A DNA stretch of 33,631 nt from Candidatus Mediterraneibacter pullicola (GCA_019117065.1 DXAK01000037.1:1-33631), one strand, 5' to 3'. Counted from the stretch's first letter, positions 17,316-26,674 are shown. Program-made: numbers and translations. Notes: generated by a model from the sequence alone, not told the origin.

Positions 17316-18095
17316 ATGAGATTTCGGCCATGTATCGATATACATAACGGCAAGGTAAAACAAATTATAGGCGGAAGCTTGCGAGACGAAGGGGATACTG
17401 CCCGCGCCAATTTTTCTTCTGAAAAAGGCGCTGCTTATTATGCAGAGCTCTATAAAAAAGATGGATTAAAAGGAGGGCACATTATTCTCTTAAACCATGC
17501 TGGCTCAGAGTTTTATGAGGAGACGCGGAAGCAGGCGTTTACAGCTCTGCGGGCTTATCCCGGTGGCATGCAGATCGGCGGGGGAATTACTGCGGAGAAT
17601 GCCGGGGAGTATCTCAAGGCTGGGGCAAGTCATGTGATTGTTACATCTTATGTGTTTTGCGGCGGCACGTTCTGCTGGGATAATTTGGAAAAACTGGTCT
17701 CAGTGGTAGAAAGAGAGAAGATTGTTCTCGATTTAAGCTGTCGAAAGAAAGGAGACGCTTATTACGTTGTGACAGACCGCTGGCAGAAATTTACGGATAT
17801 GCGGGTGGATCACGAGACGCTGGATCAGTTGACGGGATATTGTGATGAATTTCTGATTCACGGTGTCGATGTAGAGGGAAAGCGTTCCGGTATGGAAGAG
17901 GAGCTGGTACATATGCTGGGAGAGTGGAAGGATACCCGGCAGGACATTCCTGTAACATATGCAGGCGGGATCGGATCACTGGAGGATCTGGAGCGGTTTT
18001 GGCAGATCAGTGGGGGACGGCTGGACTTCACCATCGGGAGCGCACTGGATCTTTTCGGGGGAGAAGTCCCCTACGAGATGGTTATTCGTGTATAG
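17316..18095 (+). CDS. hisA: phosphoribosylformimino-5-aminoimidazole carboxamide ribotide isomerase, eukaryotic type
   Basis: 259 residues. The N-terminal RPCIDIHNGKVKQIIGGSL with Asp8, the phosphate-binding QIGGGITAENAGEYLKAGA, a central VLDLSCRKKGDAYYVVTDRW with the second acid, and the C-terminal VTYAGGIGSLEDLE form the HisA/HisF barrel pattern. The insertions and the RFRPCIDIHNGKVKQ start match the yeast HIS6/eukaryotic-type isomerase rather than classical bacterial HisA. It opens the ribose of ProFAR in histidine synthesis. It is a single gene here, not in a his operon, which is known for this subtype in Clostridia. ACAGGAGA precedes ATG 17316. Its TAG stop lies inside the first arm of the structured region that follows. 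Confidence 0.88.
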   Translation: MRFRPCIDIHNGKVKQIIGGSLRDEGDTARANFSSEKGAAYYAELYKKDGLKGGHIILLNHAGSEFYEETRKQAFTALRAYPGGMQIGGGITAENAGEYLKAGASHVIVTSYVFCGGTFCWDNLEKLVSVVEREKIVLDLSCRKKGDAYYVVTDRWQKFTDMRVDHETLDQLTGYCDEFLIHGVDVEGKRSGMEEELVHMLGEWKDTRQDIPVTYAGGIGSLEDLERFWQISGGRLDFTIGSALDLFGGEVPYEMVIRV

Positions 18096-18247
18096 TTCAG
18101 CGAGCGCCATTCGTAAAACCGCACTACGTGCTAACTGTGGCTGCCGCCACTGTTTTACTCATGAGCGGGCGCTCTTCCATCCATCTTCTCATTCTCGGCC
18201 TCATGCAAGCATGGTCTGCCTTCGTGTTTGATGGATGGCTGAACTGT
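18092..18247. ncRNA. candidate structured RNA or palindromic repeat (three-way junction)
   Basis: A ~156-nt segment is nearly all self-complementary. Closing stem: 18092-18101 with 18238-18247 (10 bp, one G-U). Arm one: GAGCGCC (18102-18108) with GGCGCTC (18168-18174), then GTAAAAC (18113-18119) with GTTTTAC (18152-18158), capped by two hairpins, GCAC/GTGC (18121-18131) and GTGGC/GCCAC (18137-18150). Arm two: CCATCCATC (18177-18185) with GATGGATGG (18230-18238), enclosing GGC/GCC (18197-18220) and CATG/CATG (18202-18213). No U run follows, so it is not a plain terminator, and it holds no convincing gene. It starts at the hisA stop codon and ends before the secA promoter. Strand is undecided because the pairing holds for both. 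I do not recognise a named RNA family. Confidence 0.6.
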
Positions 18248-18278
18248 TAAGGCAAAATGTTAACAACTTATGAATTGG

Positions 18279-18307
18279 TTGAATTACCCATCACTTAGTG
18301 TTACAAT
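18279..18307 (+). promoter_or_regulatory. secA promoter
   Basis: TTGAAT (18279-18284), 17-bp spacer, TACAAT (18302-18307) with TGT before it (extended -10). Predicts a leader of about 60 nt before secA. Confidence 0.75.
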
Positions 18308-18319
18308 GGAAACCGTGGT

Positions 18320-18343
18320 GGCGTCGGACTTTGCGCCGGCGCC
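18320..18343 (+). promoter_or_regulatory. 5'-leader hairpin of secA
   Basis: GGCGTCGG (18320-18327) pairs with CCGGCGCC (18336-18343), 8 bp with one G-U pair, just upstream of AAGGAG at 18354. It might stabilise the mRNA or control translation; no evidence for either. Confidence 0.45.
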
Positions 18344-18372
18344 AAATTTGTATAAGGAGTTAATTACGAGGT

Positions 18373-20949
18373 ATGGGTATTATAGAAAAAATCTTCGGCA
18401 CTCACAGTGAGAATGAGTTAAAACGGATCTATCCGATCGTGGATCGGATCGAGGCGCTGGGGCCGGAGATGAAAGCGCTGTCTGATGAGGAACTTAGAGG
18501 AAAGACGAGAGAGTTCAAGGATCGGTTAAGCGAAGGAGAGACTCTGGATGATATCCTTCCCGAGGCTTATGCCGTCGTGCGGGAGGCAGCGTTCCGAAGC
18601 ATCGGCATGCGTCATTACAGAGTGCAGATTATTGGCGGCATCATTCTTCATCAGGGACGCATCGCGGAGATGAAAACAGGAGAAGGTAAGACGCTGGTGT
18701 CCACACTTCCAGCCTACTTAAACGCGCTTGCGGGACAAGGCGTACACATCGTTACGGTAAATGACTATCTGGCGAAGCGTGACGCGGAATGGATGGGAAA
18801 AGTCCATGAGTTTCTCGGCCTGACAGTGGGCGTTGTTTTAAACAGCATGGACAGCAAGGAACGCCGCGCCGCATATGACTGTGATATCACCTACGTGACA
18901 AACAATGAGCTAGGATTTGACTACCTACGTGACAACATGGTTATCTATAAGGAGCAGCTCGTGCAGAGAGGGCTTCATTTCGCTATCATCGATGAGGTGG
19001 ACTCTGTTCTGATTGATGAGGCGAGAACACCACTCATTATTTCTGGGCAGAGCGGGAAATCGACAAAACTCTACGAGGCGTGCGACATCCTTGCCCGCCA
19101 GCTTGAGAGAGGCGAGGCGAGCGGAGAGTTCTCAAAGATGAACGCCATCATGGGTGAGGACATTGAGGAGACTGGAGATTTCATTGTAAATGAGAAAGAA
19201 AAAGCGATCAACCTGACAGAGGAGGGCGTGAAGAAGGTGGAGAATTTCTTCCACATTGACAATCTTGCCGATCCCGAGAATCTGGAGATCCAGCACAATA
19301 TCATCCTTGCGTTGCGGGCGCACAACCTGATGTTCAAGGATCAGGATTATGTGGTGACGCCGGAAGGCGAAGTTATGATCGTGGATGAGTTTACTGGCCG
19401 TATTATGCCGGGACGCCGTTATTCTGACGGACTTCATCAGGCGATCGAGGCGAAAGAGCACGTTAAGGTGCGCAGGGAGAGTAAGACTCTGGCGACGATT
19501 ACGTTCCAGAACCTGTTCAATAAGTTTGAGAAAAAAAGCGGCATGACGGGTACGGCTCTCACGGAGGAAAAAGAATTCCGCGATATTTACGGAATGGACG
19601 TTATTGAGATCCCGACCAACGTGCCGGTACAGAGGGTGGACCTCGAGGACGCTGTGTATAAGACAAAGAGAGAAAAATATAAAGCAGTTGTTGAGGAAGT
19701 CAAAAGAGCGCATGCCACGGGTCAGCCGGTCCTCGTAGGTACGATCACTATCGAGGTGTCTGAGCTTCTGAGCGGTATGCTGAAAAAAGAAGGTATTAAG
19801 CATAATGTCCTTAATGCAAAATATCATGAGCAGGAGGCTGCCATCGTTGCTGACGCCGGACTTCACGGCGCGGTCACGATCGCTACGAACATGGCGGGAC
19901 GTGGTACGGATATCAAGCTGGACGACGACGCCAGAGCAGCAGGCGGCTTGAAGATTATTGGTACGGAGAGGCATGAGTCCAGACGTATTGATAACCAGCT
20001 TCGTGGACGTTCCGGACGTCAGGGGGATCCGGGAGAATCGCGCTTCTACATTTCCCTTGAGGATGACTTGCTCAGACTATTCGGATCAGACCGTCTCATG
20101 GGTGTGTTCAACGCTCTCGGGGTAGCTGACGGCGAGCAGATTGAGCACAAGATGCTCTCCAATGCCATCGAGACAGCACAGAAAAAGCTGGAGATTAACA
20201 ACTTCGGAATCCGTAAAAATCTTCTCGAGTACGATCAGGTCATGAATGAGCAAAGAGAGATCATTTACGCGGAGAGACGCCGTGTGCTGGATGGAGAGAG
20301 CATGCGTGATACAGTTTACAACATGATCACGGAATATGTGGAGAATATAACAGACCGCTTTGCTTCGCCTGAGGCGGACGGGGAAAACTGGGATATTAAA
20401 GGACTGGACGTGAATCTCCATGCTGTGATCCCGCAGATGGAACTTCTGGACGAGGCAGAGTGCCGGAACATGCGCCAGAAGGAAATGAAGCACATGCTTA
20501 AAGAACGCGCTGTGAAAGCGTATGAGGCGAAAGAGGCAGAATTTGCGGAAGCAGAACAGATCCGTGAGATTGAGCGCGTGGTGCTTTTGAAAGTTATTGA
20601 TGCAAGATGGATGGATCACATCGATGATATGGATCAGCTTCGCCAAGGTATCGGGCTTCAGGCTTACGGACAGAGAGATCCGCTAGTAGAGTACAAGATG
20701 ACAGGATATAACATGTTCGGGGAGATGACGAACATGATCGCGGAGACCACGATCCGTACTCTGTTCAATATTCGTGTTGAGCAGAAGGTGGAGAGAGAAG
20801 AGGTGGCGAAAGTGACGGGCACAAACAAAGACGAGAGTGCTGTGCGCGCGCCGAAGAAACGGGAAGAAAAGAAGATCTATCCGAATGATCCGTGCCCGTG
20901 CGGAAGCGGAAAGAAGTACAAACAGTGCTGTGGCCGAAAGCAGCTATAA
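18373..20949 (+). CDS. secA: preprotein translocase ATPase SecA
   Basis: 858 residues, normal length. Walker A KTGEGKT (101-107), the DEAD-like [20 protein letters not shown] region, the [11 protein letters not shown] motif and the second nucleotide-binding half with [10 protein letters not shown] and the [17 protein letters not shown] motif are all present. The C-terminal zinc-binding SEC-C motif [13 protein letters not shown] (841-853) is intact, which in many SecA proteins helps bind SecB or phospholipid. SecA drives unfolded proteins through SecYEG at the membrane. AAGGAG is 13 nt upstream of ATG 18373, a longer spacing than usual. It is followed by prfB as in Bacillus. Confidence 0.98.
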   Translation: MGIIEKIFGTHSENELKRIYPIVDRIEALGPEMKALSDEELRGKTREFKDRLSEGETLDDILPEAYAVVREAAFRSIGMRHYRVQIIGGIILHQGRIAEMKTGEGKTLVSTLPAYLNALAGQGVHIVTVNDYLAKRDAEWMGKVHEFLGLTVGVVLNSMDSKERRAAYDCDITYVTNNELGFDYLRDNMVIYKEQLVQRGLHFAIIDEVDSVLIDEARTPLIISGQSGKSTKLYEACDILARQLERGEASGEFSKMNAIMGEDIEETGDFIVNEKEKAINLTEEGVKKVENFFHIDNLADPENLEIQHNIILALRAHNLMFKDQDYVVTPEGEVMIVDEFTGRIMPGRRYSDGLHQAIEAKEHVKVRRESKTLATITFQNLFNKFEKKSGMTGTALTEEKEFRDIYGMDVIEIPTNVPVQRVDLEDAVYKTKREKYKAVVEEVKRAHATGQPVLVGTITIEVSELLSGMLKKEGIKHNVLNAKYHEQEAAIVADAGLHGAVTIATNMAGRGTDIKLDDDARAAGGLKIIGTERHESRRIDNQLRGRSGRQGDPGESRFYISLEDDLLRLFGSDRLMGVFNALGVADGEQIEHKMLSNAIETAQKKLEINNFGIRKNLLEYDQVMNEQREIIYAERRRVLDGESMRDTVYNMITEYVENITDRFASPEADGENWDIKGLDVNLHAVIPQMELLDEAECRNMRQKEMKHMLKERAVKAYEAKEAEFAEAEQIREIERVVLLKVIDARWMDHIDDMDQLRQGIGLQAYGQRDPLVEYKMTGYNMFGEMTNMIAETTIRTLFNIRVEQKVEREEVAKVTGTNKDESAVRAPKKREEKKIYPNDPCPCGSGKKYKQCCGRKQL

Positions 20950-20977
20950 AAATATGATTGTGAAAGAGGTGAATAAG

Positions 20978-22097
20978 GTGGTTTTATTAGATGAAATAAA
21001 GTCAAAACTGACTGCATATGAAGAACCGCTGAAAGATTTGAGGGATTCACTTTGACTTGGCTTCCAAGAAGCTAAGATTAGAGGAACTCCAGAAACGGTT
21101 GGAAGAGCCGGGGTTCTGGGATGAGCCGGAAGTATCCCAGCAGGTCATGAAGGAGCTAAAAGGACTTCAGGATTCTGTCAAAGAGATCGAGGAGCTGTAT
21201 TCCGGCTATGAGGATATGCTCCTTCTCATTGAAATGAGCGAGGAGGAATCTGACGAGGAGACGTTAGAGGAGATAGAGGAAGAACTGGCACAGTTTGAAG
21301 AGAAATTTGAGGAGCTGCGTATCAGCACGCTTCTGACCGGACCTTATGACCGGGACAATGCCATTGTGACTCTCCATGCTGGCGCGGGCGGGACAGAGTC
21401 CTGCGACTGGGCGGGCATGTTGTACCGCATGTACACCAGATGGGCTGAGAAAAAGGGCTATGAAGTGGAAGTACTGGATTATATGGAAGGAGACGTGGCA
21501 GGAATCAAAGGGGTGACCTTTGAAGTGAAAGGTGAGAATGCCTATGGGTATCTCCGTTCAGAGAAAGGGGTGCATCGTCTTGTGCGTATCTCTCCATTCA
21601 ACGCGGCGGGGAAACGGCAGACGTCTTTTGCTTCCTGTGATGTGATACCGGATATCGAGGAAGATATTGACATTGAGATCAACGACGATGACCTGAAGAT
21701 CGACACGTACCGTTCCAGCGGCGCAGGCGGCCAGCATATTAACAAGACGTCGTCGGCAGTGCGCATCACGCATCTGCCCACGGGGATCGTGGTACAGTGC
21801 CAGAATGAGCGTTCTCAGCACATGAACAAGGATAAGGCGATGCAGATGTTAAAGTCCAAGCTTTATCTGATGAAACAGCAGGAACAGGCGGAGAAGATGT
21901 CTGACATCAGAGGGGAAGTGCGAGATATCAATTTCGGAAACCAGATCCGTTCTTATGTTATGCAGCCCTACACGCTTGTGAAAGACCACAGAACTAACGC
22001 GGAGGTCAGCAACGTAGGGGCTGTGATGGACGGCAGCATTGATCCGTTTATCAACGCATATTTGAGCGCAGATACACAGCAGGCGCCCGGAGAATAG
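20978..22097 (+). CDS. prfB: peptide chain release factor 2 with programmed +1 frameshift
   Basis: The first 25 codons run from GTG 20978 (AGAGGTGA 7 nt upstream) to CTT at 21050-21052, followed by an in-frame TGA; a +1 slip over T21053 joins to GAC at 21054 and a long frame ending at 22097, giving 372 residues. The body has the RF2-type SPF tripeptide (in RISPFNAAGKRQTSF) that reads UGA/UAA, and the peptidyl-tRNA hydrolysis GGQ in SSGAGGQHINK. The start is chosen to give the usual short N-terminal exon; ATG 20954 in the same frame is an alternative. Translation of the UGA requires slippage and is autoregulated by RF2 itself. secA lies 28 bp upstream. Confidence 0.96.
21041..21056 (+). promoter_or_regulatory. 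RF2 programmed frameshift site
   Basis: AGGGA (21041-21045), an SD-like stimulator, is followed 4 nt later by CTT TGA C, the classic RF2 slippery stop with C after the stop. Low RF2 lets the ribosome slip +1 and make more RF2. Confidence 0.95.
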
Positions 22098-22109
22098 ACC
22101 GGGAGCCTG
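22080..22109 (+). terminator. weak hairpin over the prfB stop codon
   Basis: CAGGC (22080-22084) pairs with GCCTG (22105-22109) and CCCGG (22086-22090) with CCGGG (22099-22103), with a one-base mismatch between them. It is followed by only TTT, so termination may be partial. Confidence 0.45.
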
Positions 22110-22182
22110 TTTCGGCTACTATGGAGAATATGAGAAGTATCAAAACTTCATTTATGATAAAAAATACAGAAGGGAGAAAACA

Positions 22183-23400
22183 ATGGTAAATATAGCGGTA
22201 ATGGGATACGGCACGGTGGGATCCGGTGTGGTGGAAGTGATCAATACAAATGGGGATATCATCAACCAGCGGGCAGCGGATCAGATCAATATAAAATATG
22301 TGCTTGATTTAAGAGATTTCCCGGGGGATCCGATTCAGGAGAAGATTGTTCATGATGTGGACGTCATCATCAATGATCCCGAGATCAGGATCGTCGTGGA
22401 GGTGATGGGAGGCGTTGAGCCTGCGTATACATTTGTGAAGAGCTGTCTTGAAGCGGGAAAGAGCGTGGTTACATCCAACAAAGCTCTGGTTGCAAAGCAT
22501 GGCGCGGAACTTCTGTCCATTGCGAGGGACAGGGAGTTGAACTTTTTGTTCGAGGCGAGCGTGGGCGGAGGCATTCCGATTATCCGTGCGCTGAATTCTT
22601 CCCTTACTGCGGATAAAATCGAGGAGATCACTGGGATTTTAAACGGCACGACTAACTACATGCTCAGCAAGATGTTCTATGAAGGGGCTGACTATGCGGA
22701 CGTGCTCAAGGAGGCGCAGCAGAACGGATTCGCGGAGGCGGACCCGACCGCTGATGTGAAAGGTTATGATGCGTGCCGCAAAATTGCGATCCTGTCCTGC
22801 CTGATCTCGGGGCAGCAGGTGGACTTCGAAGATATTTACACGGAAGGGATCACGGAGATCACCAAGGAAGATATGATGTACGCGAAAGAGATGGATATGA
22901 CGGTCAAGCTTCTTGCGTCCAGCAAGCGCCACGGGGATCATCTCCACGCGATTGTCGCTCCGGCGCTGCTTGGAAAGGAACATCCCCTCTGCAATGTGAA
23001 CGGCGTATTCAACGCGGTGTTTGTAACCGGGAATATGCTTGGAGACGCTATGTTTTACGGAAGCGGGGCAGGGAAGCTCCCGACGGCAAGCGCGGTCGTG
23101 GCGGATGTGGTGGATGCGGCGAAGCATCTTCATAGGAACATCATGACGATGTGGAAGAATGAGAAGCTGACCCTTCTGCCCATTGAGGATACCTGCAAAC
23201 GGTTCTTTGTGCGTCTGCAAGGCGGCGAAAATGAACGGCGCGCGGAGATAGAGAATATCTTTGGTGGAGTACGGTTTTTGACCGTGGACGGTCTTGAGAA
23301 CGAATTCGGCATCGTTACTCCGGAAATGACGGAGAGAGAGTACAGACGGAAATCCGAACAGCTCTTCGGTGTGATCCGCATGATACGTCTGGAGGAGTAG
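22183..23400 (+). CDS. hom: homoserine dehydrogenase
   Basis: 405 residues. The N-terminal NAD(P)-binding GYGTVGSG (8-15) is followed by the catalytic core with TSNKALVAKHG, SVGGGIPIIRALNSSL, GILNGTTNYMLSKM and FAEADPTADVKGYDA, the family signature. The C-terminal ~70 residues (KRFFVRLQG and on) look like a short ACT-type regulatory domain. Hom reduces aspartate-4-semialdehyde to homoserine, the branch point to threonine and methionine. AGAAGGGAG precedes ATG 22183. The next gene, a proposed homoserine kinase, starts 42 bp downstream, which makes a threonine-pathway pair. Confidence 0.96.
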   Translation: MVNIAVMGYGTVGSGVVEVINTNGDIINQRAADQINIKYVLDLRDFPGDPIQEKIVHDVDVIINDPEIRIVVEVMGGVEPAYTFVKSCLEAGKSVVTSNKALVAKHGAELLSIARDRELNFLFEASVGGGIPIIRALNSSLTADKIEEITGILNGTTNYMLSKMFYEGADYADVLKEAQQNGFAEADPTADVKGYDACRKIAILSCLISGQQVDFEDIYTEGITEITKEDMMYAKEMDMTVKLLASSKRHGDHLHAIVAPALLGKEHPLCNVNGVFNAVFVTGNMLGDAMFYGSGAGKLPTASAVVADVVDAAKHLHRNIMTMWKNEKLTLLPIEDTCKRFFVRLQGGENERRAEIENIFGGVRFLTVDGLENEFGIVTPEMTEREYRRKSEQLFGVIRMIRLEE

Positions 23401-23442
23401 GATTAGAGATTGATTGAGCGGGAGGCTCTAAAGGAGGACTCA

Positions 23443-24645
23443 ATGAAGTATATCGTGATCTTATGTGACGGGATGGCAGATGAGCCCATTGACGCTTTGG
23501 GCGGGAAGACGCCGATAGAGGCGGCGCGCACAGAGAATATGGACCGTCTTGCAAAGGACGCGGAGATCGGGGTGGTGCGCACCGTTCCCGAGGGAATGAC
23601 ACCCGGAAGCGACACGGCGAACCTGTCCGTGATCGGATATGACCCGAAAAAATATTATTCCGGGAGATCGCCTCTAGAGGCGCTGAGCATCGGCGCCAAG
23701 ATGGAGGATGGCGACGTGTCCTTCCGCTGCAACCTTGTGACTCTTTCCGAGAGCGAGACGGATTATGAGGACCGTGTCATCTTAGACCACAGCTCGGGGG
23801 AAATCTCTACCGCAGAGGCGGCAGAGCTTCTGGAAGCGCTAAAAGAAGGGCTTAAGAAGGACGGTTATACGTTCTATGCCGGAACAAGCTACCGCCATCT
23901 GCTTATTCAGAAGGATGGGAAAACGATGGATTTGACCGCACCTCATGATATACTGGAAAAATGTATCGGGGAGTATCTTCCGAAGGACGAGGTGCTCCGT
24001 GATATGATGGTCAGAAGCTATGATATCTTAAAAGACCATCCCATTAACAAAAAGCGCCGCGCAGAAGGGAAAAATCCTGCCAATTCCGCATGGTTCTGGG
24101 GAGCGGGCACACGCCCGGCGCTCGCATCGTTTGAGGAGAAAAACGGAGTGAAGGGCGCTATGATCTCCGCCGTCGATCTGCTCAAAGGCATTGCCGTAGG
24201 CGCGGGTATGCACAATATCATGGTGGAGGGCGCTAACGGAGGTCTTCATACAAATTATTCCGGCAAAGCGTCGGCAGCGGTAAAAGCGCTGAACGAGGAC
24301 GGATATGATTTTGTCTATGTACATATCGAGGCACCAGACGAGATGGGGCATCAGGGAAGTATGGAGGATAAGATCAAAGCCATCGAGTATATTGATGAGA
24401 GGATCATTGGACCTGTGGCGGACGCGCTTCACGACTCGGGAGAGGATTTCAGGATGCTCATCCTGCCGGATCATCCCACGCCGATACGTGTGCGCACCCA
24501 TACGTCCGACCCGGTTCCGTATCTTCTGTATGACAGCACGAAGAAAACGGACGGACCGGGATTTTACAGCGAGAAGGCGGGCAGGGACAGCGGACGGTAT
24601 ATTGAGGAAGGCTGGCGGCTGATGGAGCATTTCATACAATCTTAA
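23443..24645 (+). CDS. ApgM-type phosphoglycerate mutase family protein, proposed homoserine kinase
   Basis: 400 residues from ATG 23443, preceded by AAAGGAGG at 5 nt; the frame is open from 23410 but without a ribosome site. It belongs to the archaeal-type cofactor-independent phosphoglycerate mutase family of the alkaline phosphatase superfamily: ILCDGMADEP with Asp9, PGSDTANLSVIGYDP with the phospho-accepting Ser62, MGHQGSMEDKIKAIE, and DHPTPIRVRTHTSDPVP for metal ligands. A subgroup next to hom (TIGR02535) has been proposed to be a non-orthologous homoserine kinase in genomes lacking thrB. The gene directly follows hom here, so I favour that role; glycolytic mutase activity is the alternative. 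Confidence 0.85.
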   Translation: MKYIVILCDGMADEPIDALGGKTPIEAARTENMDRLAKDAEIGVVRTVPEGMTPGSDTANLSVIGYDPKKYYSGRSPLEALSIGAKMEDGDVSFRCNLVTLSESETDYEDRVILDHSSGEISTAEAAELLEALKEGLKKDGYTFYAGTSYRHLLIQKDGKTMDLTAPHDILEKCIGEYLPKDEVLRDMMVRSYDILKDHPINKKRRAEGKNPANSAWFWGAGTRPALASFEEKNGVKGAMISAVDLLKGIAVGAGMHNIMVEGANGGLHTNYSGKASAAVKALNEDGYDFVYVHIEAPDEMGHQGSMEDKIKAIEYIDERIIGPVADALHDSGEDFRMLILPDHPTPIRVRTHTSDPVPYLLYDSTKKTDGPGFYSEKAGRDSGRYIEEGWRLMEHFIQS

Positions 24646-24707
24646 GAAAATCTGCCTGTCAAATAAAGAAAAATTATCTTTTAAATAAAGAATATCCTGC
24701 TATGATT

Positions 24708-24755
24708 ACAGCGTCGGTGTATAGGAGTGTGGCTCCCGTACATTGGCGCTGTTTT
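24708..24755 (+). terminator. hairpin after the homoserine kinase-like gene
   Basis: Nested stems ACAGCG/CGCTGT (24708-24713 with 24747-24752), TGTA/TACA (24718-24721 with 24739-24742) and GGAG/CTCC (24724-24727 with 24733-24736), then TTTT. An extended -10-like TGCTATGAT at 24698-24706 is just upstream, so it may instead be a leader attenuator of the next gene. Confidence 0.55.
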
Positions 24756-24799
24756 GTGAAATATTTTCATGAGGTATTTTGTGAAAAGGGGATGTTCAG

Positions 24800-25297
24800 A
24801 TGAAATCGAAAAAAATTACGGTGGGGCTCCTCATATTCTATCTGGCGGCACTGTCTTGGATCATTATCTTCAAGATGGCGTTCTCCGCCATGGAATTGCC
24901 GCATATAAGAAGTATCAACCTTATCCCGTTTGGGGAGTCTGTCATTATAAACGGGAAGATGGATTTCGGGGAGATCATACAGAATCTGCTGGCGTTCATT
25001 CCTTTCGGCATATTGATCTGTGTACTGTGGGAGAAAAAATCACTGCTGAAACAATTCTTTCCCATTATCTGTACCAGTATTCTGTTTGAGGTGATCCAGT
25101 ATGTCTTTGCCGTCGGCGCAAGCGATATCACGGATGTGCTCATGAACTCGGCGGGAGGTCTGTTGGGAATCGGCACCGCCGTCCTCGTTGAGAAGCTGTC
25201 GGAGAAACATTGGGTGAGGATTATCAACATCCTCAGCCTGACCGGGGCGGTACTGCTTGGCGCGCTGATTGTGATGCTGATTTTGGCGAATATGTAA
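24800..25297 (+). CDS. VanZ-like family membrane protein
   Basis: 165 residues with five predicted membrane helices (about 6-27, 60-80, 84-104, 112-132, 142-163). The INLIPFGE and NLLAFIPFGILICVLW segments, a FEVIQYVFAVGASDITDVLMNSAGGLLG region and the overall size match the VanZ-like family, whose founding member gives low-level teicoplanin resistance; most chromosomal members have no known role. AAGGGGA precedes ATG 24800. It is monocistronic and converges on azlD. Confidence 0.88.
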   Translation: MKSKKITVGLLIFYLAALSWIIIFKMAFSAMELPHIRSINLIPFGESVIINGKMDFGEIIQNLLAFIPFGILICVLWEKKSLLKQFFPIICTSILFEVIQYVFAVGASDITDVLMNSAGGLLGIGTAVLVEKLSEKHWVRIINILSLTGAVLLGALIVMLILANM

Positions 25298-25309
25298 CAG
25301 GGGGGATCA

Positions 25310-25364
25310 TGATAAAAGTGTAAAACAGTTCATATTTCGGATAGTGCCTGTTCCTATTTTATCA
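25310..25364. terminator. possible bidirectional hairpin between VanZ-like gene and azlD
   Basis: TGATAAAA (25310-25317) pairs with TTTTATCA (25357-25364), and an inner AACAG/CTGTT match is present. A/T-rich stem without a long T run; a weak terminator for two convergent genes. Confidence 0.45.
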
Positions 25365-25393
25365 AAAGGTATTTCCCTGACAAATTCAAAACA

Positions 25394-25720
25394 TTAAAAT
25401 ACCATCTGCACCAGTATCATATAGCATAGTGTCCCGCCTGCGATGGACAGAAGCATCTGCCGTTTCCACAGGTGGAGCGCCACTACGAGAGCGATGGAGA
25501 TCAGCTCGGGAATCCCATGGCTTCCCGAGAACACGCTTACGTTTCTTAAGGAGTAGATGATGAGCAGCCCGAACACTGCGGAGGGCAGCACCTTTCCGAG
25601 ATACCGGATATATTTCGGGGTTGGTTTTCCCTCTGGGAATACGAGGAAGGGAAGGAATCTTGTCAGCATGGTGGCGAGGACGATCATTGCCACCGTGATG
25701 ATTTCCTGTGAAAGTGTCAT
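25394..25720 (-). CDS. azlD: branched-chain amino acid exporter small subunit
   Basis: 108 residues, all hydrophobic helices, as usual for AzlD. The N-terminal [18 protein letters not shown] with the conserved Arg-Phe-Leu-Pro and a [18 protein letters not shown] segment match the family. The start ATG at 25720 overlaps the azlC stop by ATGA, so the two are translationally coupled. AzlCD exports branched-chain amino acids (and in Bacillus confers 4-azaleucine resistance). The substrate here is inferred from the family. Confidence 0.93.
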   Translation of the reverse strand: MTLSQEIITVAMIVLATMLTRFLPFLVFPEGKPTPKYIRYLGKVLPSAVFGLLIIYSLRNVSVFSGSHGIPELISIALVVALHLWKRQMLLSIAGGTLCYMILVQMVF

Positions 25721-26532
25721 GCCTGTTCACCGCCTTTCTGCGCGTCCGTCTCTGCTAGGTTCTCGGCGCTGGCATCGAGCCGTGTCTCTGCTGGGGCTCC
25801 TGTATCATCGTCAAGCCGTGTTTCCGGCGGACGGCGGCTGAGCGTGAGGACGATAAGGATCGCCAGCATAGCGGGAATAATGAAGTTATCCGCCCCGAAA
25901 GCCACAAGGCAGATCAGGGAGAGGGCAAGCCCAAGAAGGGAGCTGATATGATTTTTTTCTTTCAGCCACTGTTCCATGAAGATAACCACGAACATGGCGG
26001 TGAGCACGAAGTCTAGACCTTCTGTGTTAAAATGGATGAAGGAGCCGAACAGCCCGCCCAGCGTGGCGCCGGAGAACCAGTAGAAATGATTCAGAAGCGA
26101 CACGAAGAACATAAACCACCCCTTGTTCACATCCCGCGGAACATCAGCCGTATAGTTGATGGAAAAGCTTTCGTCACACATCCCGAAGATGAGATAGAAG
26201 GATTTCCATCCATATCCGCGGTATTTTTCCAGCATGGAGATACCGTAAAACAGATGCCGGGCGTTGATCATAAGAGTCATGGCGAACGCCTGAAGGGGGC
26301 TGAACGCTCCGAGCAGGAGATTCACTGCGACGAACTCCATACTGCCGGCAAAGATAGTAACACTCATCAGCATCGGATAGATAAATGAAAATCCGGATAC
26401 ATTCATATAGATGCCGTATGTCAGCCCGAGGAACCAAAATCCTGCAAAGATTGGGATGGTGTGGGGGAATGCGGCGCGGAAGGCGCGGCGGACGACGCGC
26501 TCTTTTTCAGCTTTTTGTATTTCTCTTGTCAT
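25717..26532 (-). CDS. azlC: AzlC family branched-chain amino acid exporter
   Basis: 271 residues from ATG 26532 with a weak AAGGATG upstream; the open frame extends to 26604 without a ribosome site. Multi-helix membrane protein with the family pattern: [71 protein letters not shown], then [11 protein letters not shown]. It works with AzlD as a branched-chain amino acid exporter. The last ~40 residues are a hydrophilic tail with ETRLD repeated ([18 protein letters not shown]), not typical of the family. Confidence 0.94.
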   Translation of the reverse strand: MTREIQKAEKERVVRRAFRAAFPHTIPIFAGFWFLGLTYGIYMNVSGFSFIYPMLMSVTIFAGSMEFVAVNLLLGAFSPLQAFAMTLMINARHLFYGISMLEKYRGYGWKSFYLIFGMCDESFSINYTADVPRDVNKGWFMFFVSLLNHFYWFSGATLGGLFGSFIHFNTEGLDFVLTAMFVVIFMEQWLKEKNHISSLLGLALSLICLVAFGADNFIIPAMLAILIVLTLSRRPPETRLDDDTGAPAETRLDASAENLAETDAQKGGEQA

Positions 26533-26575
26533 TGTGAACACATCCTTAGGTATTTTCAAAATAACATGCCTGATT

Positions 26576-26604
26576 ATGATAGCATTTTGGCGGTATAAAT
26601 TCAA
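26576..26604 (-). promoter_or_regulatory. promoter of azlC-azlD
   Basis: On the minus strand, TTGAAT (26604-26599), 17-bp spacer, TATCAT (26581-26576). Confidence 0.6.
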
Positions 26605-26613
26605 TGATGGGAT

Positions 26614-26642
26614 TTGTCTTTCTGCTTATGATGTAGTAAACT
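26614..26642 (+). promoter_or_regulatory. promoter of the HD-domain gene
   Basis: TTGTCT (26614-26619), 17-bp spacer, TAAACT (26637-26642), directed away from the azlC promoter. Confidence 0.45.
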
Positions 26643-26674
26643 GTATAGGAATCATAAGAACGGAGGGCACGGCT

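Noticed and set aside
19132-19974. Long minus-strand open frame opposite secA
   Set aside because: A shadow of secA codon usage, with no start signal or family match.
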